From assembly GCA_905221605.1 (NCBI GenBank), contig CAJNDS010000225.1, positions 585,001 through 597,500 of the forward strand: DNA of 12,500 bases, in the 5' to 3' direction. Each line of letters starts with the position of its first letter. The stretch's first letter is position 1. This stretch comes from Symbiodinium natans. Its lineage: Eukaryota > Sar > Dinophyceae > Suessiales > Symbiodiniaceae. Below, one piece after another: positions 5,888-12,500 of the stretch. The notes under the pieces were generated by a model. That model did no database searches, was not told the origin of the DNA, and saw only the letters and a program-made list of their open reading frames with translations. A program made the translations under genes and the position numbers.

Positions 5888-6008
5888 CTTGAGGCAGACA
5901 CTGGGGATTGTGGCAGCATCGCTTGCTCTTGACAGTGATGCGTGCGCATTGCTTGGCGTGGTCCCTCCACGCAAGCGGACTACCCCACCACTAGTCCCCG
6001 TGACTAGT

Positions 6009-9000
6009 CTAAACCCTAGATCCCGGAACCACCCTTTCATACCAGATCTCTGTTCGAAGCAAGGACACAGGGCTGGATAGCCACTGCTTTTCGCACAGTA
6101 AGGACTCCTGGAGGTCCTCTGACGCGAGAACTTTCCCGCTGCGTGCGTCGAAAGAGGTGCGACGAACAGCCTTGCCTTGAACGATGTGTTCTTCTTCAGG
6201 GGAATGATATGAAGTAGCTTCGTGATCTAGGTACACCTTTCGAAAGACTGCGCCTGGAGTTTGGCTCTGCTCATAGTTCGGGCTGTTCGTGCTCCCTAAA
6301 GGCTTTCTCTGGACACGCCTGTCTCGTTGCGCCTTCTTCTGTGCCAACACCTCGGCCTCGTTAGACAGCTGATAAACCCCGTTAGCTAGCAATGCGCGCA
6401 TGAGGTCAGCGGGATCTGCTTGGTTCTTGGTGAGCCCGTCTGCAATCATAAGCTGAGTGGGACACCACCTGACCTGCAAACCACAACGAGACATGGACTG
6501 GCGAACGATTGCCAGGTCAATGGCGACGCGTTTGTCTTCAATCTTGCCTGGCGATGTCGGAGTGTTGAGTGCATCAAACAAGGACTTGCAGTCTGTCACC
6601 CCTGTGATGGGCACACATCTAAGGTGATCTTCACAGGCCCTAAGGTCGAAACACCCGTGCTTAGCCTCTGACACCATGAGAGACATCCACTCAGAGATTC
6701 CACTCGCAGTAGCGAAACTCTGCGTCTCACCAGCAAGCGTGGACGCCACTACTCGGGACATCTTGTATGATTTCCAGCAAAAGGGTGACCACACACTGGG
6801 CTGATCTTTGGCCAACTGACTAGTTGTGAACGCGAGGATGTACCCGGCTTGGGTTTTACCCTGTGAAGCATTAGCAAACCCAGCGTCACTATGGAAAACT
6901 ATATTGAGATCTTCCCAGGGCACATGACGAACAGTGAGCGCCACGTCACTGTACTGACGGGCTCGGTGCACCGCCTCATTGGCGGACAGGAGGTGCTCAA
7001 CAGTAGGACTGGGGAACGCCTGCTGTGAGAAGGAGGCCTGAACGCTGATATCAGGACGGGTTTGGGACGCAAGCCAGTTGAGGGCACCGTTCACTGCTCG
7101 GAGAGCCGTGATCTCACGTTCAGTCGCCAGCTGTTTCCGCTGCTTCTGTCGATCCTTTGTCATGGCGATGGGTCTTATGTTCTGCGCGTATGCTTTTTGA
7201 TCATAAGTGATCTCTTTAGACTCAGGGTCTTGGAAGTATTGAACTCCGCAAAATTCCCCACTGCCCTGTCTCCATTTACGATATTGAAACCTCGCCTTTA
7301 GCCTCTGAATGGCTCGGTTGTACGCTTCCCCTTCGCCCCCCGGTATGGTATCATCCACATGTGCCCCTAGGATCCCCGTTAGCCCTCTTTGAGGCTCTCG
7401 GTAGTAGTACAAACATGGGTCGAAGATGCTACGCTGGAACCCTGCGGCCTGCGCCTGAGCATCAAACTCCTTGTACCACTGGGCCGGCGCATCGTTAGCG
7501 CCGTAGAGGTTCCCCACTATTTCTATAACAGCTGAGGGGTCTACGCCCGGAATCCCTCCAGGGGGTTGCGCGGCGAATAGAGGACGATATTTTTCAGGGA
7601 TTGGACCTGCTTCGAGGAAAGCGCCTTTTATATCGCCTAGGTTTAGGGTCCAGCCTTTGGAGACAAGGACTTGAAGCAGCCAGGCGCGCGACAACTGGTG
7701 CATCGTTGGGCTGTGACACTCACCCGAAGCAATCTTCTGATGGAAGTCGGGATCGTTGTGTCCAAGCAAGCACCATCTCGCCTTTACTCTAGATCCCTCT
7801 TCATCAACCTTGTTCGTAACTACAAACCGGCTGCCGATGAACCTATGCCCGAACTTCTCCTTGATTTCTCTGGCCTTAGCCCCCGCGTGCACTCTTACAG
7901 CTGCCTTGCCGGACACCGTCTCCCACTCAACGAGTTTTGCCTCGTCGATGCGATGCTGCATGTCCGGAGTATTTCCGGTGGCGGGGAGCTCTTTCTGAGC
8001 TCGCTTCTGCAGAAATGCAGCCATCAGAATCTCCACATGGCTGCTATGCAAGTGCTCCATGTCCAGAGTTTCTTGACAAAAGAGAGCCTCTGTGGACACA
8101 GTTCGAGGCCTCACACCTTCAGGAGACTCTGTCGGCTCATTGCTGGCCGCCCGCTTCTGGCTACTGGCTCTGGGGGTCTCTGGTTGCACAGTCTGCGGTA
8201 CGTCTGAGCTACTACTAGGGCTTGCTCCCGGGACCTCTTGGGGTAGTTGGGCTATAAGGCGAGGAACAATTTCAGACATCATTTCAGCGAAGTCTTCAGG
8301 ATTAGAGTCGGGCAATCTACGGAGACGGAGGTTGCTCTCAGGAGTTTTGCGGACGATGCGTCTGACAGGGGCGTATGACGATTCTTCCTTTGGGCTGGCT
8401 TCAGGAAGTGTTGTAGGGTAGGGTTCTGCGTTGGCCCTGGCAGGGGCCGAGCAAGACACTTCTGGAGCTTTCGGGCTCTCGGTCCCTGCTGCTGTCTGCC
8501 TGTGCTGTTCCAGCCACTGCGCTGCATTGAGACCCGCAAGGCCTTGTGACGGCTCATCAACCGTGGCCTGAGCCTCTTCAGGGGCCTCTGGAGGGCGGCT
8601 CTCCTGAGTGACATCCACAAATTGGCTTTTCGGGAATTGACCCTTTTCAAGCAGTGTCTTAACGCCTAGGAGCTCGCTCTCCGGAAACTCTGCCACTGTG
8701 GCCTCAGATGGGGTTGCAAAACGAAGCTGTTCAGGCGCGCAGCGCAAGAGACTACGCCTGTGCGCGACAACGAAGTTGCGACCGACCGATCCCAGCACTA
8801 GCCCTGCCCCGTACCATCTCCCCCCCTCTATTCTTATCCCATCGACATGCTTCTGTGTGCGCCAGTAGTAAACCCAGTCCCCCGAACGAAAAGGACGAAG
8901 CGCACGCGGGCGTGCACGAAGTGCGGCACGAACAGCGCGATCGCTTTGGCACTCAAGCATGGCACGGCGCGACGCGGCGCGGACTGCAGCTGCGCGCTCT

Positions 9001-12000
9001 AGCGCTGGTTCTGCCTGTTCGGCATCGACGGCACCCAGGTGAGGCGCCTCCTGCATAAGATCCGTGGGAACGCGCGGATTGCGCCCGAAAACAAGCTGGT
9101 ACGGACTGGCGCCCGCTTCAGTCAGGAGGGTGTTTTTAGCGGATTGAGCATGGGACAGGCAATCACGCCACTCTGGTTCTGACTGGGGACGGATCTCATC
9201 CAGAACGCGCTGGAAAACCCGACACACCCATTGGCCATGCCGCTCCACTTTGCCTAGTTGCCAGTGGGCGTCTGCGGCAGTATGTCGCATGTCGATGCCG
9301 GTGTTGTTGCAGAACGCGCCTAAAACCTGTGAAAGGTTGGGCTGAGAAGGGTCTAAGCACAGGGTCTGAGGAGGGCCGGCCCACGATACCCACCGATCGC
9401 GAAGAGCGTCTCGAGTGGTTTCACCAGTTTCGGTGCGATGCAATGGAACCATAACCTGAAGGGAGGTGGCGAAGTCAACCATGTTGACGCATGGGATTTT
9501 TTGACCTGACAACCACCCTGGCAAGTACTTAACGTCTAGCCCTACTTTTTCATTGAACTGGGATGCACTAGAGGTGTTAGCGGGGAGTGGTGCTGTTGGC
9601 CGACTCTGGTTTGCACACACGCTGCAGGAGAGGCTTGAAGCACGCTGGACCGCACGATCTGAAGCACCACTGTGCTTGAGAACCCGAACAAGCTCCTTAT
9701 TTGAGGGATGTCCTAAGTTATTGTGCAACTTAAGGAGGGCTTGGTCTATCTTTATGAGTCGCTGCTGTTCTTGGGGATCTTCAGGTTGCTCATTTGCTGC
9801 AGGCGCTTCGTGTTGTCTCGGGATCTCAGGTGCTCTTTGGAAAGCGCTTCCTGCGAGGCATTCGCATTCCAAGGCAGTCCAGTCCAGGGGATCACCCTGC
9901 ACAACCAAGCTTTCACACGCATTGAAACCCACGTGCCTCCAGAGCATTTCGACGAAACCTGAACAATACCTACCTGAAAACTCGCTCCTACTCACCCCCG
10001 AACTTGCATGGCCCTGGATGTGCTGATGCCTGTGGCATCCGGGACAGGTCCTCGCTCCTTGAGCAAGGTTCGGATTCGAACACAGCAGAGCGGTCTCCCT
10101 TTTGATGGGCAAACCGGACCTAGGGCAGGTGAGACCGTAGGCACACATATCAACCCGAACCAGACCATACTTATTAACTAGGGGTCTAATGAGGGGGTCT
10201 TTCCAGATCCTAGAACCCACCGGATGTTCAAGGAGAAAATGACCGCCGCGCGCCAGTTGGCGCTGTATCTGCTGGGCACAAAAGCGAAACTGCTGACGGC
10301 TCACCATCAGCATGCGGGCTCTTTCCAAAGGCGTCCTGTGGATCATGTGAAGACTGTCCCAGTCACCACAATGAATGCATGGGGGAGATGCTGTGAGTAA
10401 GGCAGGTCTGGCCTCTTCAAGCAACTGGTCTACCTCCTTCTGCGTGCTCCTACATCCTAAATCACACCCCTGCTTAATGTCAAACGCCAGCCCCGTTGCT
10501 CCATGCTGGCGAGCCTGTTCAGTCAGGCGAGGGGGCGAGAACAACTCCGCCACTGCAACCTGTGCGGATTGCTTGGCGTCTAGGGTTTTAACCTGGGCTA
10601 GGAGGCACTTACAGTGTTTGTTCTTCATGGGTTTCTTGTTCTTGTTTGTCTTAGGGCTTAAGGGTCCTAAGGGTTCAGGCGATGGCGGTGGTGGTACATG
10701 TCCCTCCAGTGAAGGCTGCAAGCCACACGTGACGTCCTGAGCCACATCATTCTTACACCCAGATGCCTCTACTGAATCCGCAGCGGGAAGAACAGGCTTA
10801 TGAGCAACCATGCGGCTGGGGTAGCTGAGGATGTCGATGAGAAGCTGGCCAGCATCATTGACCTTCATGGGCACGGCCTCCTGAGCGTTCAGGAACCGCA
10901 TCGTCTTGTTGCCGAAGTTCAAGGAGACCTGTAGCTTCTCTAAGGTTGGACGCCCCAACAGAAGAGGAGCTCGACCTTGGATGACCGCCGCATCGATGAT
11001 GCCAGGCACCCCTCCGATGCCCACAGGTATCTTCACGGCCATGCTTGAAACCTCCGTGGCGCCATTCCCGAACCTGAACGAACTCGTGGCCTGGTAGGTC
11101 TCAAGCGTCTTGCCGATCATGCTGCCTATCTTTGCCTCGAGCTGCTGGAGCGTGTCCTTTCCGATGAGCGTGCGTCCACAGCCGGAGTCTACAACCCCGA
11201 AACCCGGTGAAGACACGAGTCCCGCCGCCAGAACAGGCACTCCTGCCTGAGCGGCGACCTGAGCCATTCCAACGAACATCACATCGGAGGGTTCCTCAGC
11301 GGGGTCGACTTCGTACTGCGCCAGGGACACCTCCTGCTCGACCAGCTGCGCCTCCACTACGCCAGTCGTAGACGAAGCCGTCGGCCTGCTGGCTGCTGAA
11401 GACGAGGAGCCGCCCTTTCCACCTCCAGAGCGACACTCTCTGGCCCAGTGGCCCACTCGACCACACTTCCGACAGCGTGTCCTTCGCTTGAGTTCTTCGA
11501 TCTCAACTCTGAATGACTTCTTGCTGTGCTGGGCAGAGTCAAACTTGCGATCTTTCTTGAAGCGGGCTATTTCAGCACGACGTTCCTTCCATGTGGCTGC
11601 AAGGGCTTCTGCAGCCTCGTTCTCTGGGATGCTTTCATCTGGGTCACTTCCCAGCTGGTGGTCTGCAAGGAATGCCTCCACATCTGCGAAGTCTTCCGGC
11701 GCCTCAATCGTCTCGTCGATCTCGGAAGGCTCTGCGAGGAACGCTGTGGTAGGCCGCTTGGCCTTGGAACCGGCCTTGTAGAGGGGGAAGCAGGATCTCA
11801 TCGCCGAGGTGACAGACTCAAGGTCCAACTTGCCCTGAGCCTTGGCTTTGATGATCGCCTTCTGCTCCTCGCTAAAGCCAGCACAGTTCAAAGCAATCCA
11901 TCCCTGAGCAGGGGATGGAAACTTGACATCGGCTTTCCGATGACACTTCGTGAAGACCTCTGCCACTCGAGCGGTCCACTGCTGAACTGTCTCGTTCTCG

Positions 12001-12323
12001 CGAGCTGCCAAGCCGAACACTTCGCCAAGAGCCTCGCCCATCTGGTCATGGGCCTCCTTTTCAGGAAACCTCTCCTTGAGCACGGCGAGGATCTTGCTGG
12101 CCCCATCCTCCACCTGGAGTGAGCTGAGCTCCAGGTGCTCCACGGCCTCTAACGCTTTTCCGTCGAGAAGGGTGTACAAGAAGGGGCCTTGCTGCTTGTT
12201 TGTCAATTTGTCCATGGTGTACATCTTAGCTTCGGCCCATGCACGCCATCTGCGCAGCTGTCGTCCCGGGTCATCTTCTTCGCCATTGAAGCGTTTGAGT
12301 GAACGCTCATCTGCGCCCGACAT
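6009..12323 (-). CDS. gag-pol: Copia-type gag-pol polyprotein with a methyltransferase-like insert, 2104 aa
   Basis: The ATG at 12323 is 87 nt after the 5' LTR. Visible in order: gag region (1-270); CX2CX4HX4C zinc knuckle (C284, C287, H292, C297), which binds RNA; aspartic protease with VVDSGCG (D379); a methyltransferase-like domain (about 593-790); integrase with an HHCC zinc site (H867, H872, C900, C903) and catalytic D930, D991, E1027 (35 residues between the last two, the DD35E pattern), followed by a GDWVYYWR...LR segment; a Pro/Glu/Ser-rich linker (about 1150-1440); reverse transcriptase (about 1465-1715) with D1564 in LGDIKGAF and the HVDD box (1655-1658, normally YVDD); RNase H with D1813, E1866, D1911 and D1962 (ADGLTK). 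The frame is intact. The protein should be cleaved by its own protease into particle, integrase and RT/RNase H parts. The stop is TAG at 6011-6009. Codon use is G/C-balanced and resembles the rest of the element. Confidence 0.96.
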   Translation of the reverse strand: MSGADERSLKRFNGEEDDPGRQLRRWRAWAEAKMYTMDKLTNKQQGPFLYTLLDGKALEAVEHLELSSLQVEDGASKILAVLKERFPEKEAHDQMGEALGEVFGLAARENETVQQWTARVAEVFTKCHRKADVKFPSPAQGWIALNCAGFSEEQKAIIKAKAQGKLDLESVTSAMRSCFPLYKAGSKAKRPTTAFLAEPSEIDETIEAPEDFADVEAFLADHQLGSDPDESIPENEAAEALAATWKERRAEIARFKKDRKFDSAQHSKKSFRVEIEELKRRTRCRKCGRVGHWARECRSGGGKGGSSSSAASRPTASSTTGVVEAQLVEQEVSLAQYEVDPAEEPSDVMFVGMAQVAAQAGVPVLAAGLVSSPGFGVVDSGCGRTLIGKDTLQQLEAKIGSMIGKTLETYQATSSFRFGNGATEVSSMAVKIPVGIGGVPGIIDAAVIQGRAPLLLGRPTLEKLQVSLNFGNKTMRFLNAQEAVPMKVNDAGQLLIDILSYPSRMVAHKPVLPAADSVEASGCKNDVAQDVTCGLQPSLEGHVPPPPSPEPLGPLSPKTNKNKKPMKNKHCKCLLAQVKTLDAKQSAQVAVAELFSPPRLTEQARQHGATGLAFDIKQGCDLGCRSTQKEVDQLLEEARPALLTASPPCIHCGDWDSLHMIHRTPLERARMLMVSRQQFRFCAQQIQRQLARGGHFLLEHPVGSRIWKDPLIRPLVNKYGLVRVDMCAYGLTCPRSGLPIKRETALLCSNPNLAQGARTCPGCHRHQHIQGHASSGVSRSEFSGRYCSGFVEMLWRHVGFNACESLVVQGDPLDWTALECECLAGSAFQRAPEIPRQHEAPAANEQPEDPQEQQRLIKIDQALLKLHNNLGHPSNKELVRVLKHSGASDRAVQRASSLSCSVCANQSRPTAPLPANTSSASQFNEKVGLDVKYLPGWLSGQKIPCVNMVDFATSLQVMVPLHRTETGETTRDALRDRWVSWAGPPQTLCLDPSQPNLSQVLGAFCNNTGIDMRHTAADAHWQLGKVERHGQWVCRVFQRVLDEIRPQSEPEWRDCLSHAQSAKNTLLTEAGASPYQLVFGRNPRVPTDLMQEAPHLGAVDAEQAEPALERAAAVRAASRRAMLECQSDRAVRAALRARPRALRPFRSGDWVYYWRTQKHVDGIRIEGGRWYGAGLVLGSVGRNFVVAHRRSLLRCAPEQLRFATPSEATVAEFPESELLGVKTLLEKGQFPKSQFVDVTQESRPPEAPEEAQATVDEPSQGLAGLNAAQWLEQHRQTAAGTESPKAPEVSCSAPARANAEPYPTTLPEASPKEESSYAPVRRIVRKTPESNLRLRRLPDSNPEDFAEMMSEIVPRLIAQLPQEVPGASPSSSSDVPQTVQPETPRASSQKRAASNEPTESPEGVRPRTVSTEALFCQETLDMEHLHSSHVEILMAAFLQKRAQKELPATGNTPDMQHRIDEAKLVEWETVSGKAAVRVHAGAKAREIKEKFGHRFIGSRFVVTNKVDEEGSRVKARWCLLGHNDPDFHQKIASGECHSPTMHQLSRAWLLQVLVSKGWTLNLGDIKGAFLEAGPIPEKYRPLFAAQPPGGIPGVDPSAVIEIVGNLYGANDAPAQWYKEFDAQAQAAGFQRSIFDPCLYYYREPQRGLTGILGAHVDDTIPGGEGEAYNRAIQRLKARFQYRKWRQGSGEFCGVQYFQDPESKEITYDQKAYAQNIRPIAMTKDRQKQRKQLATEREITALRAVNGALNWLASQTRPDISVQASFSQQAFPSPTVEHLLSANEAVHRARQYSDVALTVRHVPWEDLNIVFHSDAGFANASQGKTQAGYILAFTTSQLAKDQPSVWSPFCWKSYKMSRVVASTLAGETQSFATASGISEWMSLMVSEAKHGCFDLRACEDHLRCVPITGVTDCKSLFDALNTPTSPGKIEDKRVAIDLAIVRQSMSRCGLQVRWCPTQLMIADGLTKNQADPADLMRALLANGVYQLSNEAEVLAQKKAQRDRRVQRKPLGSTNSPNYEQSQTPGAVFRKVYLDHEATSYHSPEEEHIVQGKAVRRTSFDARSGKVLASEDLQESLLCEKQWLSSPVSLLRTEIWYERVVPGSRV
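9950..10547 (-). other. Cytosine-C5-methyltransferase-like domain inside the polyprotein
   Basis: Residues about 593-790 lie between protease and integrase. They show AELFSPPRLTEQ (593-595 for ELF; place of motif I), an acidic AFDI (motif II position), ALLTASPPC (motif IV, with C649 where the catalytic cysteine of C5 methyltransferases sits), and HFLLEHP (E699, place of the ENV motif VI), then YGLTCPRSGLPIKRETALLCSN and a C-terminal FSGRYCSGFVEML similar to the closing helix. The glycine-rich FxGxG of motif I is altered, so activity is uncertain. Cytosine methyltransferases captured by retrotransposons have been reported in dinoflagellates and other eukaryotes; whether this domain belongs to those lineages cannot be settled here. 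An unrelated Rossmann methyltransferase is the alternative. Confidence 0.6.
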
Positions 12324-12381
12324 TGCTGGAGTCTACTATTGAACACTGGTCCCTGCCTAGGGACGAAACACTACCAACCCA

Positions 12382-12408
12382 GGTAGTCGGAGCCACGGCT
12401 CCGCTACC
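12382..12408. repeat. Leader hairpin covering the primer-binding site
   Basis: GGTAG-T-CGGAGCC (12382-12394) pairs with GGCTCCGCTACC (12397-12408) across a 2-nt loop, with one bulged base. That is a 12-bp stem. It would compete with tRNA annealing. Confidence 0.7.
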
Positions 12409-12409
12409 A
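12397..12409 (-). other. Primer-binding site, initiator-tRNA-Met type
   Basis: The minus strand reads TGGTAGCGGAGCC, one base after the LTR end. It matches the TGGTA(G/T)C(A/G)GAG pattern complementary to the 3' end of eukaryotic initiator tRNA-Met used by many copia elements. It also forms one arm of a 12-bp hairpin (12382-12408). Confidence 0.65.
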
Positions 12410-12410
12410 A

Positions 12411-12500
12411 TTACAAAGCCAATCGTGCCCGACCTCGGGCATCGTGGCGGCCCTTTCTCCAAGCCGAAAGGTCCTCTGATGGTTGGAATGAAGGATCCTG
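12411..12500 (-). repeat. 5' LTR, partial (runs off the window)
   Basis: The 90 bp are identical to 4979-5068. About 30 bp more, including the TGTCAATAG start, should lie beyond the edge. Transcription of the element should start here, reading leftward. Confidence 0.9.

Larger units (their letters stand above)
4979..12500 (-). mobile_element. Ty1/copia-type LTR retrotransposon, almost complete (5' LTR cut by window edge)
   Basis: The order on the minus strand is: 5' LTR (12411 to beyond 12500), primer-binding site, leader, gag-pol, second ORF, polypurine tract, 3' LTR (5098-4979). Integrase before reverse transcriptase defines the copia superfamily. The visible 90 bp of the 5' LTR are identical to the 3' LTR, and the 6.3-kb polyprotein frame has no break, so the insertion is young. 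The target was a TTTAGGG(G) array. The five bases next to the 3' LTR are AGGGG (4974-4978), so a matching AGGGG would be expected on the other side, outside the window. The outer boundary is uncertain by two bases because the flank also has TT. Confidence 0.93.

Noticed and set aside
6006-6023. Telomere-like CTAAACCCTAG at the polyprotein stop codon
   Set aside because: It is a single unit only and can be coincidental coding sequence.
7671-8207. Plus-strand open frames of 100-200 residues opposite gag-pol
   Set aside because: They are shadows of the long minus-strand frame and show no domain features.
1-12500. CRISPR arrays, rRNA genes or bacterial operons
   Set aside because: No regularly spaced repeats with unique spacers and no rRNA-like sequence were seen; the context is eukaryotic.

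Overview
The window looks like dinoflagellate nuclear DNA (an alveolate, possibly of the Suessiales/Symbiodiniaceae type). Three things support this: TTTAGGG-type telomere-like repeats throughout positions 1-4978, a calcium-dependent protein kinase (CDPK) gene cut into very small exons by introns with GC and GA donors and AG|G acceptors, and a large Ty1/copia retrotransposon with a methyltransferase-like insert. The species cannot be named from the sequence alone. No bacterial-type gene organisation is present.

Left part (1-4978). At first sight this is only repeat-rich, non-coding DNA. Reading the minus strand shows seven short exons (19 to 56 nt) at 4852-4797, 4206-4160, 3785-3741, 3251-3228, 2181-2141, 1587-1569 and 878-844. 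Joined in that order they give one continuous frame of about 88 residues: the end of a CDPK junction region, two complete canonical EF-hands (loops [12 protein letters not shown] and DADGSGVIDYTE), the YIQE-DVCW-AFRVFD segment typical of CDPKs, and the first residue of a third EF-hand loop. The kinase domain must lie upstream (beyond position 12500) and the last EF-hands downstream (before position 1). The introns are largely made of TTTAGGG / CCCTAAA arrays that often sit within 10-45 nt of a splice site. In two introns they sit at opposite ends in opposite orientation, so the pre-mRNA could fold the splice sites together. This pattern is the main novelty of the window.

Right part (4979-12500, continuing past the edge). 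This is a nearly complete LTR retrotransposon on the minus strand: partial 5' LTR (12411-12500+), primer-binding site (12397-12409), short leader, an unbroken 2104-residue gag-pol polyprotein (12323-6009), a 173-nt spacer with a good GT-AG intron candidate, a second ORF of 190 residues (5784-5212), a polypurine tract (5110-5099) and a 3' LTR of about 120 bp (5098-4979). The polyprotein order is gag, zinc knuckle, protease, a cytosine-C5-methyltransferase-like domain, integrase, reverse transcriptase, RNase H, which is the copia order plus one extra domain. The two LTR copies agree over all 90 visible bases, and all catalytic residues I could locate are kept, so the copy is young and may be active.

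How they relate. The retrotransposon lies in the same orientation as the CDPK gene and directly abuts the telomere-like array in front of its first visible exon. The simplest reading is an insertion into the repeat array of an upstream CDPK intron.
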